In this document: one piece after another, positions 39,006 through 48,125 of the stretch | How positions within the stretch are numbered: the first letter of the stretch is position 1 | Layout: the number at the start of each line of letters is the position of its first letter | Source: Yoonia vestfoldensis SKA53 | GTDB lineage: Bacteria; Pseudomonadota; Alphaproteobacteria; Rhodobacterales; Rhodobacteraceae | NCBI RefSeq assembly: GCF_000152785.1 | Contig: NZ_CH672414.1 | Span: 2,731,350 to 2,795,349 of the forward strand | Direction: 5' to 3' | Length of the DNA stretch: 64,000 bases | The notes under the pieces: model-generated | Seen by the model: only the letters and a program-made list of their open reading frames with translations | Told to the model about the DNA's origin: nothing | Database searches by the model: none | Made by a program: the position numbers and the translations under genes

Positions 39006-39758
39006 TCAAGCAAGATAACCCTCGAACGTCACATTATCCGCAATTTCGCGTGCCTTTGCCGCGTCTGGCGCCGACCGGATGGTCCAGCACAGGACCGGCG
39101 CGCCCGTCGCCTTGATCTGCGCGACGCGGGGGCGGGCCAGATCAAGCGCCTCGTGGCTGATAAAACAGGCACCAACGCGGTCATAATCGGGGATGTCGCG
39201 CAGATGGTCGCGCACCGCAGGGGGCAGTTCGGGCCAGAACACCGGATCATAGGCCGATGTCACCAGACCGCGTGCAATGGCGGGGGCGATACTCTGGCAG
39301 GCGGCCATGCTGTGCGGGTTGAACGACATCAGCGCGACATCGCCCGTGTAATCGGCCAATGCGGCGCAGGTCGCTGTTTCCAGCGGTCCGACATCCGGCC
39401 CCATATTGCCGTCCTGATCCTTGATCTCGATCAGCAGCGGGACCTGACCCGCGACCAGCGCCAGAACATCCTCCAGCGCGGGGATCGTGCCGGTGTCGTC
39501 TTTCAGCGCGATCTGTTCCAGTGCGGCACGGCTGCGCGCGCGCACAGGGCCGGTTTGCGCGGTCAGCCGGTCCAGCCTGTCGTCGTGAAACACCATCGCA
39601 TGGCCATCGCTGGACAATTGCACGTCAATCTCGATCCCGTAACCGGCGGCAATTGCGGCCTTGATCGCGGCCATCGAATTTTCCACGCGCCCCGCCTTGC
39701 GGTCATGCAAGGCGCGGTGCGCGATAGGGCGGGCAAGCAAAGATGCAGGCAGCATCAT
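39006..39758 (-). CDS. Glycerophosphodiester phosphodiesterase
   Basis: A 250-residue GDPD TIM-barrel enzyme that cleaves glycerophosphodiesters to glycerol-3-phosphate and an alcohol. The catalytic and metal residues appear in order: His14-Arg15 (AHRA), Glu26-Asn27 (VENS), Glu43/Asp45 (IEIDVQ) and His58 (VFHDD). No signal peptide is visible, so it is probably cytoplasmic. Its start overlaps the RidA-family stop; ATG 39755 is an alternative. Confidence 0.94.
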   Translation of the reverse strand: MMLPASLLARPIAHRALHDRKAGRVENSMAAIKAAIAAGYGIEIDVQLSSDGHAMVFHDDRLDRLTAQTGPVRARSRAALEQIALKDDTGTIPALEDVLALVAGQVPLLIEIKDQDGNMGPDVGPLETATCAALADYTGDVALMSFNPHSMAACQSIAPAIARGLVTSAYDPVFWPELPPAVRDHLRDIPDYDRVGACFISHEALDLARPRVAQIKATGAPVLCWTIRSAPDAAKAREIADNVTFEGYLA

Positions 39759-40216
39759 GCGATCTCGAAAATGCCTTCGATTTCGACTGCGACGCCAAAG
39801 GGCAGGCTGGCGGCACTGACGGCAGAGCGTGCATGCCGACCCTTGTCGCCAAGAGCTGCAACCATGAAATCTGATGCGCCGTTGATCACCTTGGGCTGGT
39901 CGCCGAAATCGGCGGTCGAATTGACGAAACCCACCAGTTTGACCACCCGCACCAGCCGGTCGATGTCACCGCCACAGGCCGCCTTGAGCTGCGCCAGCAG
40001 GCTGACTGCACAGGCACGCGCGGCGGCTGCACCGGCGTCAATATCCATGTCTGCGCCCAGCTTGCCTTTGATCATTCCATCCGCATTGGCCGAGATTTGC
40101 CCCGACACATGCACCAGATTGCCGGTCTGCACGAAGGGGACATAATTCGCCGCGGGGGCCGGGGCGTCGGGCAGGGTCACGCCCAGTTCGGCCAGACGGG
40201 TTTCGATCACGCTCAT
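39755..40216 (-). CDS. RidA family (YjgF) protein
   Basis: A 153-residue Rid-family protein. The conserved Arg of the enamine/imine deaminase site is in GRHARSAVSAASLPFGVAVEIE, and the N-terminal VQTGNLVHVSGQ is also typical. Family members hydrolyse reactive 2-aminoacrylate-like enamines made by PLP enzymes. The divergent-looking length is slightly longer than RidA itself, so it is probably another Rid subgroup. It overlaps the GDPD gene and follows the type I secretion pair by 55 bases. Confidence 0.9.
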   Translation of the reverse strand: MSVIETRLAELGVTLPDAPAPAANYVPFVQTGNLVHVSGQISANADGMIKGKLGADMDIDAGAAAARACAVSLLAQLKAACGGDIDRLVRVVKLVGFVNSTADFGDQPKVINGASDFMVAALGDKGRHARSAVSAASLPFGVAVEIEGIFEIA

Positions 40217-40271
40217 GTCACACTCCTTGGCTGTTTGGCCGGACGCTAGCGGGCAATGCTGTGGCGTGCAA

Positions 40272-41564
40272 TCATGTGTCGCGCAAAGCGCGGGTGAAAT
40301 AATCCGCCAATGGCTTGATCAGGTAATCCATCGGGCTGCGGTCGTCGGTGCGCATAAACGCCTCGACCGGCATGCCGGGCATCAGGGTCAGATCAATAGG
40401 CAAGCGCCGCATTTCACCGGCGTTCACCTGCACTTGCGCGCGGTAATACGACTGGCCCGTCACTTCGTCCGCAAAGGCATCTGCCGACAATCGCGTCACG
40501 CGCCCCGCCAGTTCCGGCGTGCGCCGCTGGTCAAAGGCGGAAAACCGCAAGGTCACGTCCTGCCCGACAAAGACCTGATCGATATCCGTGCTCTGGACCT
40601 GTGTCGCGATGATCAGGGGCCGGTCCTGCGGGATCAGGAACAGCAGCGGATCAGCAGGCCGGATCACCGAACGCGGCGCAAAGACCTGTATCGCGTAGAC
40701 AACCCCCGACACCGGCGCGCGGATATCCAGCCGGTCCAGCTGGCGCAGCAAGGTCTGGCGCCGTTCGGCCAGTTCCAGCTGGTTGAATTGCAGGTCGCGC
40801 AGGCGGCTGATCGCCTGTTCGCGGCGGGTGGATGCAAGGCCCAGCACCTGAATCTCGATCTCGGTCATCCGTTCGGCGGCCTGTGCGGCCATGGCTGTCA
40901 ATTCTCCGACGCGACCTTGCAGGCTGGCCTCTTCCCGTTGCAAGGCCAGCACCCGACCGGCCTGCGCCAGCCCGCGGTCCAGCAGGCTTTGCTGGTCGGC
41001 CAACTCGCGCGTGATCAGGCGTTGTTGGGTTTGCAGCGCGGTTTGTTGCGCGGTGATCCCCGTGATCTGGCTGGCGATCTGCGCGCGTTGCTGGGTCAGT
41101 TGATGGATGGATTGCAGGCTGGTTTCCAGCCGTGCGGCAAACAGGCGTTCTTGTCCCTGCATCAGCTCTGCCGCTGCGGGCGTGCCGGCATCCCGCAGGA
41201 TCGGGTCAAATGTCAGCGCGGCTGCATCGTCGCGTTCAGCCTCCAGCCGCGCGCGGTGGGCAAGGATGTCGAAATACTGTCCTTCGACGATGGCCAGTTC
41301 CGATTGCAGATCGGACGGATCAAGCCGGATCAGCAGGTCACCATTGGCAACAGTATCGCCTTCGACAACAAGGATATCTGTCACCACCCCGCCGAACGGG
41401 TGCTGCACGACCTGCCGGTTGCGGTCCACCTCGATCTGGCCGCTGGTGATCACCGCGCCGTTGATCTGCGCCAGCACCGCCCATGTGCCAAAACCACCGA
41501 CCAGCACAGCCAGCGTGGCGGCACCAATGATCAGATAGCGCCGCACGGGCCATGGTGCGGTCAT
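40272..41564 (-). CDS. Type I secretion membrane fusion/adaptor protein (HlyD family)
   Basis: A 430-residue periplasmic adaptor with a single N-terminal membrane anchor (about 8-31), a barrel/lipoyl part (GGVVTDILVVEGDTVANGDLLIRLD), a long coiled coil (about 90-290) and the C-terminal barrel with LMPGMPVEAFMRT. It would bridge the inner-membrane ABC exporter to an outer-membrane TolC channel. Its ATG overlaps the stop of the ABC gene (ATGA). No TolC gene is in the window. Confidence 0.94.
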   Translation of the reverse strand: MTAPWPVRRYLIIGAATLAVLVGGFGTWAVLAQINGAVITSGQIEVDRNRQVVQHPFGGVVTDILVVEGDTVANGDLLIRLDPSDLQSELAIVEGQYFDILAHRARLEAERDDAAALTFDPILRDAGTPAAAELMQGQERLFAARLETSLQSIHQLTQQRAQIASQITGITAQQTALQTQQRLITRELADQQSLLDRGLAQAGRVLALQREEASLQGRVGELTAMAAQAAERMTEIEIQVLGLASTRREQAISRLRDLQFNQLELAERRQTLLRQLDRLDIRAPVSGVVYAIQVFAPRSVIRPADPLLFLIPQDRPLIIATQVQSTDIDQVFVGQDVTLRFSAFDQRRTPELAGRVTRLSADAFADEVTGQSYYRAQVQVNAGEMRRLPIDLTLMPGMPVEAFMRTDDRSPMDYLIKPLADYFTRALRDT

Positions 41565-43330
41565 GACGTCCCCCCCGACTGCGCGGCGGCGCGTTTGATC
41601 TGGGCATGGTTCTGGACCATGTCGGCCAGCACCTTATCCTTTGGCCCGAACGCGCCGCGCATCCCGTTGTCGATGACCAGCAACAGGTCACATTCCTGTA
41701 TCGCGGCAGGCCGATGCGCCATGATGAACACGATGCCCCCCGCCGCCTTGAACGCGCGGATCGCGGCGTTCAGCGCCAGTGATCCGTCATTGTCGAGGTT
41801 GGAATTAGGCTCGTCCAGCACCAGCACGACAGGGTCGCCATAAAGCGCGCGGGCCAGCCCGATCCGCTGGATCTGTCCGCCCGACAACCGGCCCATGGTG
41901 GCGCTGACGTTTGTGTCATAGCCATCGGGCAGTTTCAGGATCATGTCATGTGCCGCCGCCTTTTGCGCGGCCAGCACGACCGCCGCATCGTCGGGGGCCA
42001 TCGCCATGCGGGCGATGTTGTCCTTGATCGTGCCGTCGCACAATTGCACGCGCTGCGGCAGATAGCCGATATGCTGGCCCAGCACGTCCGCATCGTATTG
42101 ATCCAGTGCCGCACCATCCAGCCTGATCTGCCCGCCCGCCGGTTGCCAGACACCGGTCAGCGCCCGCGCCAGCGTGGATTTGCCCGCGCCCGACGTGCCG
42201 ATGACCCCCACGGCCTGTCCCGCGCGCACATCAAAGCTGACCATGCGCAAGGCCGCGACACCCTGACCTGGCGGAACGACCGTGATCTGTTCCGCGCTCA
42301 GCCGCGCCTTGGGCCGTGGCAAGTGGATGCGGGGCGCATCGGGCGTTACTTGCCCCAGCAGAATCGCCAGATTGCCCCAGCCTTCGCACCCGCGCTGGAA
42401 CACGGCCCATTGGGCCACGATCATCTCGATCGGGGCCAGCGCACGGCCCAGCAGGATCGACGCCGCAATCATCGCACCGGGGGACAGCTGGCCGTGCAGG
42501 ACCAGATAGGCCCCCAGCCCCAGCATCGCCGATTGCACGAACAGCCGGAACGCCTTGGTCAGCGCAGCATAGCTGCCTGCCGCATCCGAGGCCCCGATAC
42601 TGGCCCCCAGCGCGGTGTCGCGCGCCACCTGCCAACGGTCAAAGGCCGCGTTGCGCATGCCCAGCGCATGGATAATCTCGCTTTCCTGCCGGATCTGGCT
42701 GCCCATCTGATCCGCGGCAAAGCTGGCCGCATTGGCCTGCGCCAAAGGTGCGCTGGTGGTGATCTGGTTCAGCACGGCGACAAAGACCAGCACCAGCGCG
42801 CCGCAGATGGCCAGCAGCCCCATCAGCGGATGAAAGATGAAGATGCCAAAGAAAAACAACGGCGCCCAAGGCAGATCAAACACCGCCATCAGCGCGGGCG
42901 CGGTGATCAGCTGCTGCACGGCTTGCAGATCGCGCAGGCCGGTGGCGGCCTGCCGTGGCGCGCGTTGCAGGGTCGTGGCGCGCATGACGGCGGCAAACAC
43001 GCGCCGGTCCAGCCGTGCCTGAAACCGCGCGCCGACCCGCGCCATCACGCGGCCACGGACGTAATCCAGCACCGCCATCATCGCGTAAAGAAACGCCACC
43101 AGCACGGTCAGCGCGATCAGCGTTTCCACCGACCGCGCGTTCAGCACGCGGTCATAGACGTTGAGCATGTAAAGCGGGCCGGTCAGCATCAGCAGGTTGA
43201 CGAAAAAGCTAAAGACGCCAACGATCCAGTACAACGGCGCGCTTTCGCGTCTTGCCGCGCGCAGTTCGGCCCGTCCCTGTGCCGTTGCACCCTGTGTCAT
43301 CTTGCCCATTTGTCCCGCTGATCCGGTCAT
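41561..43330 (-). CDS. Type I secretion ABC transporter permease/ATPase (PrtD-like)
   Basis: A 589-residue fused ABC exporter. About six membrane helices occupy residues 35-310; the nucleotide-binding domain has Walker A GTSGAGKS (378-385), signature LSGGQ (482-486) and Walker B VVLVLDEP (501-508). There is no C39 peptidase domain, so the substrate would carry a C-terminal uncleaved secretion signal (RTX-type proteins, proteases). No RTX protein is encoded in the window. ATG 43330 is taken as start; downstream Met8 or Met11 are possible. Confidence 0.94.
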   Translation of the reverse strand: MTGSAGQMGKMTQGATAQGRAELRAARRESAPLYWIVGVFSFFVNLLMLTGPLYMLNVYDRVLNARSVETLIALTVLVAFLYAMMAVLDYVRGRVMARVGARFQARLDRRVFAAVMRATTLQRAPRQAATGLRDLQAVQQLITAPALMAVFDLPWAPLFFFGIFIFHPLMGLLAICGALVLVFVAVLNQITTSAPLAQANAASFAADQMGSQIRQESEIIHALGMRNAAFDRWQVARDTALGASIGASDAAGSYAALTKAFRLFVQSAMLGLGAYLVLHGQLSPGAMIAASILLGRALAPIEMIVAQWAVFQRGCEGWGNLAILLGQVTPDAPRIHLPRPKARLSAEQITVVPPGQGVAALRMVSFDVRAGQAVGVIGTSGAGKSTLARALTGVWQPAGGQIRLDGAALDQYDADVLGQHIGYLPQRVQLCDGTIKDNIARMAMAPDDAAVVLAAQKAAAHDMILKLPDGYDTNVSATMGRLSGGQIQRIGLARALYGDPVVLVLDEPNSNLDNDGSLALNAAIRAFKAAGGIVFIMAHRPAAIQECDLLLVIDNGMRGAFGPKDKVLADMVQNHAQIKRAAAQSGGTS

Positions 43331-43466
43331 GCCGGCCTCTGGCCCTGATCAAAGCACGGATGGGTTAACAAGCTTGCCAATTGAGGGGCGTGAAACGACA
43401 TGACATCCACAGGCACAGCATCCAGAAGCTGTTGATTACGCGCAGGACTTGCCGCATGAATGGAAT

Positions 43467-43832
43467 ATGAACCGATTTTTGTGCCAATCCGCCGTGCTGA
43501 TCGCCCTTGTGCCTGCCATGGCGGCGGCGGCACCTTATGATGGCATTTACCGGCAGACCGTCGATGCCGATTGCGCGCTGATCGGTGACGATGGCACCTC
43601 TGTGCGGATTGCGGATGGGGTGTTTCACGGGGTCGAAACGCAGTGCCAGATGACCCGTCCGGTGGATGTCAACGGTATGAACGCCACGCTTTACACGATG
43701 GAATGTGCCGCCGACGGCCAGAAATGGACCGAACGCGCGATGCTGATGCCCACCGCCGATGGTGAGGGGCTGTATATCCTGTGGGACGGCTATGTCTTTG
43801 TCTACGGCCTTTGCCCTGCGGTCGCGCCCTAG
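43467..43832 (+). CDS. Small secreted protein of unknown function
   Basis: A 121-residue protein with signal peptide MNRFLCQSAVLIALVPAMAA followed by a mature domain with four Cys (DADCALIG, TQCQMTRP, TMECAADG, YGLCPAVAP), which could form two disulfides. No recognised domain. The ATG at 43467 has only a weak GGA nearby; an in-frame TTG at 43449 is less likely. It is divergent from the type I secretion operon and convergent with the PBP gene. It is not an evident type I substrate because it has an N-terminal signal. Confidence 0.75.
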   Translation: MNRFLCQSAVLIALVPAMAAAAPYDGIYRQTVDADCALIGDDGTSVRIADGVFHGVETQCQMTRPVDVNGMNATLYTMECAADGQKWTERAMLMPTADGEGLYILWDGYVFVYGLCPAVAP

Positions 43833-43842
43833 CGGGCTGTTG

Positions 43843-46002
43843 TCAGTTTGCCTCGCCGCCGACCAGCAGGTCCAGCAGGTTGACGATGTCGTCGTCCACA
43901 ACCTCACCACCCTGGCTTTCCAGAATACCCGCGGGGGCCGCCGTCTGTGGCATCGTCATCGGCAGTGGCGTGGGCATCCGCCCTTCCAGCACACGCACCA
44001 TGGTTTCGCGCCAGATTTCGGCGGGCAGGCCGCCACCCGTCACGCCGCTTAACGGGGTGTTGTTGTCATAGCCCATCCAGACGCCGGTGACATAATCGCC
44101 GGTAAAGCCGATGAACCAGGCATCGCGCGCCGAATTGGTCGTGCCGGTCTTGGCCGCGATTTCCCAGCCGTCGATGCGCGCGCGCCGTCCCGTGCCTTCC
44201 TCGACAACGCGGGTCATCATCCATGTCAGCTGGCGCGCGGCCTGTTCGCTGATGATCCGGTTGCCGATGCCCACACCTTGCGAATCCATCAATACCGCAG
44301 GGTCGCCCTGAATGCGCAGATCGAGCAGACCATAAGGCGTCACCTGCGACCCGCCGTTCAGGATGCCGGCATAGGCACCCGTGATGTTCAAGAGCGTGCT
44401 TTCCGACACACCCAGCGCCAGCGCGGGCCCTTCGGCCAGTTCGCCTTGCAGGCCAAAGCCGTTGGCGACGTTGCGCACATATTCGCGGCCTACATCCTCG
44501 GACAGGACGATGGCGGGCAGATTGCGGCTTTCGGCCAATGCTTGTGTCAGGGTCACCGGGCCCTTGAATTCGCGGTCATAGTTTTCGGGGCACCATTCAC
44601 GCGATCCGCGGATCGACCAGCATTGCGGCGCGTCATCGACCATCGCATAGGGCGACACGCCCAGATCAAGTGCTGCCGCATAGATGAAAGGTTTGAACGC
44701 CGATCCGGTCTGGCGCAGCGCCTGTGTCGCACGGTTGAACGCGCCTGTGGCCCGCAGGTTGCGCCCGCCGACCATGGCGCGCACAGCCCCGTCTGCGGAC
44801 ATGACCACGATGGCGGCCTGCGCCTCTGACCCGTCAGCGACCAGGTTTTCGAATACCGACACCAGCGCCTCTTCGGCGGCGCGCTGGATGCGCTGGTCAA
44901 GCGTGGTGCGGATGATCACGTCTTCGGTGGTGTTGCGGGTAAAAAATTCCGGCCCGCTTTCCATCACCCAATCGGCAAAGAACCCGCCTGACCGCGCCTC
45001 GGCGGCACGCGACAGGGCGGCGGGGTTGGTGATCGCCTCTTGCGCTTGGGCGGCGGTCAGATAGCCCTGTCCCTCCATCAAGCGCACGACCACGGCGGCG
45101 CGTTCGCGCGAGCGTTCGATATTCGCGGTGGGGGCAAGGGTGGACGGTGCTTTGAGCAATCCCGCCAGCATCGCCGCCTGTGCGGGGTTCACCTCGGCTG
45201 CCGAAATCCCGAAATAGCGTTGGGCCGCAGCCTCGAACCCGCGACTGCCCGCACCCAGATAGGCCCGGTTCAGATAGAGCGTCAGGATTTCTTCTTTGGT
45301 ATAGGCGATTTCCATGCCCATGGCGTAAAATGCCTCTCGGACCTTGCGGGCCAGCGTTGTGCGGCGGCAATCGGCCTCGTAATCGGCTTCGGATTCCCAA
45401 GCGCTGGACTCATAAGGCACGCCCAGGCACAGCAGTTTGGCGGTTTGCTGGGTGATCGTGGACCCGCCGTTGCCGGACAAAGGGCCACGCCCTTCGCTCA
45501 GGTTGATGCGGATGGCCGAGGCGATGCCGCGCGGCGACAGGCCGAAATGGGCATAGAACCGGCGGTCTTCGACCGCGATGACCGCATTATGCAGATGTGG
45601 TGACACGGTGCGCGCTGTCACCATGCCACCGAACTGATCGCCGCGCCAGGCAAAGACCTCGCCGGTCAGGTCGGCCATCGTGACAGAGCCGCGCGCGCGC
45701 TGGTCGATCAGCGTTTGAACGGGCGGCATCTGTTGGGCGAAATAAATCGAAACACCCGTGATGATCAGCGCTGCGACAAGCCCGGCACGCCAGCTGATCG
45801 CCCAGATGATCCGCAGCAGGATGCGGAACGGCCAGAACAGCCACCCCAGCAATGTGGTCGGACGACCGCGACGCGCAGTTTTACGGGTGCGGGGCTTGCG
45901 CGCGGGCGCCGGTTTCTTGGCGGCAGGCTTTTTCGGGGTCGCCTTGCCCTGATAGCGTTTGTCGGCCACCAGCGGTGTCCGTCTTTTGCCGTTACTGCTC
46001 AT
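43843..46002 (-). CDS. Class A penicillin-binding protein (PBP1A type)
   Basis: A 719-residue bifunctional peptidoglycan synthase. A Lys/Arg/Pro-rich cytoplasmic tail (1-50) leads to a membrane anchor (about 68-90). The GT51 glycosyltransferase has EDRRFYAHFG (catalytic Glu145), GGSTITQQTAK (179-189) and RKVREAFYA. The transpeptidase has SAFK with nucleophile Ser434, a SRN motif and KTGTTNSARDAWFIG. It polymerises and cross-links peptidoglycan at the periplasmic face. It is divergent from glnK across a 270-base regulatory region. Confidence 0.96.
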   Translation of the reverse strand: MSSNGKRRTPLVADKRYQGKATPKKPAAKKPAPARKPRTRKTARRGRPTTLLGWLFWPFRILLRIIWAISWRAGLVAALIITGVSIYFAQQMPPVQTLIDQRARGSVTMADLTGEVFAWRGDQFGGMVTARTVSPHLHNAVIAVEDRRFYAHFGLSPRGIASAIRINLSEGRGPLSGNGGSTITQQTAKLLCLGVPYESSAWESEADYEADCRRTTLARKVREAFYAMGMEIAYTKEEILTLYLNRAYLGAGSRGFEAAAQRYFGISAAEVNPAQAAMLAGLLKAPSTLAPTANIERSRERAAVVVRLMEGQGYLTAAQAQEAITNPAALSRAAEARSGGFFADWVMESGPEFFTRNTTEDVIIRTTLDQRIQRAAEEALVSVFENLVADGSEAQAAIVVMSADGAVRAMVGGRNLRATGAFNRATQALRQTGSAFKPFIYAAALDLGVSPYAMVDDAPQCWSIRGSREWCPENYDREFKGPVTLTQALAESRNLPAIVLSEDVGREYVRNVANGFGLQGELAEGPALALGVSESTLLNITGAYAGILNGGSQVTPYGLLDLRIQGDPAVLMDSQGVGIGNRIISEQAARQLTWMMTRVVEEGTGRRARIDGWEIAAKTGTTNSARDAWFIGFTGDYVTGVWMGYDNNTPLSGVTGGGLPAEIWRETMVRVLEGRMPTPLPMTMPQTAAPAGILESQGGEVVDDDIVNLLDLLVGGEAN

Positions 46003-46272
46003 GATCCGCCCGACTGCTTATGCGTGTGTTTTGACACATCTTAAACGGATCGAAAGGAATTGTAGAGACGCGATGAGTCGCGCTCTTCGCTTTTTGATCT
46101 GCCTATTAATCAGGCAAAGCGATTAAATTGTACAATAATTGTGCAAAGTCACCCGATCTTAACCTATCCCCGCACCGGCAAATCCTTGCCGATGCTGCAC
46201 TGCCGCGTTCTTTGTTGCGTGCAAGCGGACGCCGGGCTGGGTGTTGCCGCAATCCATTGCGAGGGGAAGAAC
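46003..46272. promoter_or_regulatory. Divergent regulatory region between the PBP gene and glnK
   Basis: The 270 bases contain no gene. They hold a palindrome TGTGT-TTTG-ACACA (46025-46038), an imperfect stem around CGCGA/TCGCG (46069-46082), a GCCT/AGGC stem in an AT-rich patch near 46101-46115, and two near-identical 10-mers, AATTGTACAA (46126-46135) and AATTGTGCAA (46137-46146), spaced 11 bases apart. The pair looks like an operator for a helical-phase protein such as an NtrC-like or repressor dimer. I could not find a clear sigma-54 (GG-N10-GC) promoter. Confidence 0.5.
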
Positions 46273-46611
46273 GTGAAACTCATTATTGCAACAATCAAGC
46301 CGTTCAAGCTCGAGGAGGTCCGCGAAGCGCTGACCACCGTCGGCGTGCGCGGCATGATGGTGTCAGAAATCAAGGGGTTCGGATCGCAGTCGGGCCATAC
46401 GGAAATCTATCGCGGCGCGGAATATGCCGTGAATTTCGTGCCCAAGGTGAAGCTCGAGATTGTCGTGCCTGACAGCATGGCCGATCAGGTCGTATCCACC
46501 ATCACCACCACCGCCAAGACCGACAAGATCGGCGACGGCAAGGTTTTCGTACTCGACGTGCAAAGCGCTGTGCGCGTGCGCACCGGCGAGACAAATGATG
46601 ACGCGCTGTGA
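46273..46611 (+). CDS. glnK: Nitrogen regulatory protein PII (GlnK type)
   Basis: A 112-residue PII protein that reports nitrogen and energy status and blocks AmtB. The T-loop carries Tyr51 (GHTEIYRGAEY), the uridylylation site, and the C-terminal RTGETNDDAL segment and B-loop (TAKTDKIGDGKVFV) bind ATP/2-oxoglutarate. The GTG start at 46273 has a strong GAGGGGAAG upstream; an earlier in-frame reading from 46141 is not needed. amtB follows after 25 bases, supporting the glnK assignment over glnB. Confidence 0.96.
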   Translation: MKLIIATIKPFKLEEVREALTTVGVRGMMVSEIKGFGSQSGHTEIYRGAEYAVNFVPKVKLEIVVPDSMADQVVSTITTTAKTDKIGDGKVFVLDVQSAVRVRTGETNDDAL

Positions 46612-46636
46612 TCGCGGCGTAACGAGGAACAAACCC

Positions 46637-47980
46637 ATGAATATGAAAAAACTGATTACACTTGGGGCGGGGCTTGCGCTGCTTCCGGTCATCGGCTTCG
46701 CGCAGGAAGCTGCCGGGGCTGTCGAAGAGATGGCCGAAGTTGCGCCGACATTCGACGAAATCGGCCCCTATCTTATGACCACCCTGCTGTTCCTTGTGGG
46801 CGGCTTTCTGGTGTTCTGGATGGCGGCAGGATTCACCATGCTGGAGGCCGGTCTGGTCCGGTCCAAGAACGTGACAACGCAGCTGACCAAGAACATCGCG
46901 CTGTTTTCAATTGCTGGCATCATGTACTGGCTGGTGGGCTTTAACCTGATGTACCCGGGTGATTTCAACGGCTATGTCGGTGGTTTCTTCAATGTCACCG
47001 TGTTGGAACCTGTTGGTCTGGCTGCTGCCGATGCGTCGCTGGATTACGCATCTGTCGCGTCCGACTTTTTCTTTCAGCTGATGTTCGTTGCGGCCACTGC
47101 ATCCATCGTGTCAGGTGCGCTGGCTGAGCGGATCAAGCTCTGGCCGTTCCTTGCCTTCGTCGTTGTGCTGACCGGCTTCATGTATCCGATTTCGGGGTCG
47201 TGGCAGTGGGGTGGCGGCTGGCTGTCCGAACTGGGCTTTTCCGACTTTGCCGGTTCGACCATCGTGCATTCGGTCGGTGGCTGGGCTGCTTTGGCTGGTG
47301 CCATTGTGCTGGGTCCGCGTCTGGGCAAATACAAGGATGGCCGCGTCAACCCGATGCCCGGTTCCAACCTTGCGCTGGCGACATTGGGGACGTTCATCCT
47401 GTGGATGGGCTGGTTCGGTTTCAACGGCGGGTCGCAGCTGGCGGCTGGCACCGTGGGTGACATCACCGATGTGGGCCGGATCTTTGCGAACACCAACATG
47501 GCAGCCTCTGCCGGTGCCGTGGCCGCGCTGTTCCTGACGCAGATCCTGTACAAGAAGATCGACCTGACCATGGTGCTGAACGGCGCGCTGGCCGGTCTGG
47601 TCGCGATCACCGCAGAACCGCTTTATCCGTCGCTGTTTGGCGCGCTTTGGATTGGTGCTGTTGGTGGTGCGATCGTGGTCTTCGCCGTGCCGCTGCTGGA
47701 CAAGCTGAAGATCGACGACGTTGTCGGTGCAATTCCTGTCCACCTGTTCGCCGGTATCTGGGGCACCATCGCCGTTGTCTTCTACAACGATGGCACCAGC
47801 CTGATGACGCAGCTGACGGGTATCGCAGCCTATGGTGTGTTCACCTTCTTTGTCTCCTTGATCGTGTGGTACATCTTCAAGATGACGATCGGCATCCGCG
47901 TCAGCCAGGAAGCAGAAATCACTGGTCTCGACCTGAGCGAGCTGGGTATGGAAGCCTACCCCGAGTTCTCGAAAAGCTGA
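46637..47980 (+). CDS. amtB: Ammonium transporter
   Basis: A 447-residue Amt channel with a signal-like N-terminus (MNMKKLITLGAGLALLPVIGFAQ) and eleven membrane helices. Characteristic pieces are FMYPISGSWQWGGGW, the first pore His in STIVHSVGGWAAL, GWFGFNGGSQLAAG, and the second pore His in IPVHLFAGIWGT. The C-terminal tail SELGMEAYPEF is the PII-contact region. GAGGA precedes the ATG. It forms the conserved glnK-amtB operon and is closed by a strong terminator. Confidence 0.97.
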   Translation: MNMKKLITLGAGLALLPVIGFAQEAAGAVEEMAEVAPTFDEIGPYLMTTLLFLVGGFLVFWMAAGFTMLEAGLVRSKNVTTQLTKNIALFSIAGIMYWLVGFNLMYPGDFNGYVGGFFNVTVLEPVGLAAADASLDYASVASDFFFQLMFVAATASIVSGALAERIKLWPFLAFVVVLTGFMYPISGSWQWGGGWLSELGFSDFAGSTIVHSVGGWAALAGAIVLGPRLGKYKDGRVNPMPGSNLALATLGTFILWMGWFGFNGGSQLAAGTVGDITDVGRIFANTNMAASAGAVAALFLTQILYKKIDLTMVLNGALAGLVAITAEPLYPSLFGALWIGAVGGAIVVFAVPLLDKLKIDDVVGAIPVHLFAGIWGTIAVVFYNDGTSLMTQLTGIAAYGVFTFFVSLIVWYIFKMTIGIRVSQEAEITGLDLSELGMEAYPEFSKS

Positions 47981-48002
47981 TCCACGCTTTCGTGACGACA
48001 CA

Positions 48003-48032
48003 AAGCCCGGGCGTTCGCGTCCGGGCTTTTTT
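48003..48032 (+). terminator. Rho-independent terminator after amtB
   Basis: AAGCCCGG (48003-48010) pairs with CCGGGCTT (48021-48028) across a loop of ten bases that can extend the stem further (GCG/CGT side), followed by a run of T to 48032. Confidence 0.9.
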
Positions 48033-48125
48033 GTTCGCGGATTGATTGGCATTTTGGTTTATTATCGTGGGAATTTCTGCGACATTTTTTGATTATGGCG
48101 CAAGAAGCTGCGAATAATATGTGAA

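Noticed and set aside
41948-43321. Long plus-strand frame opposite the type I secretion ABC gene
   Set aside because: Antisense shadow rich in His, Arg and Gln without motifs; the minus strand has intact Walker A, LSGGQ and Walker B.
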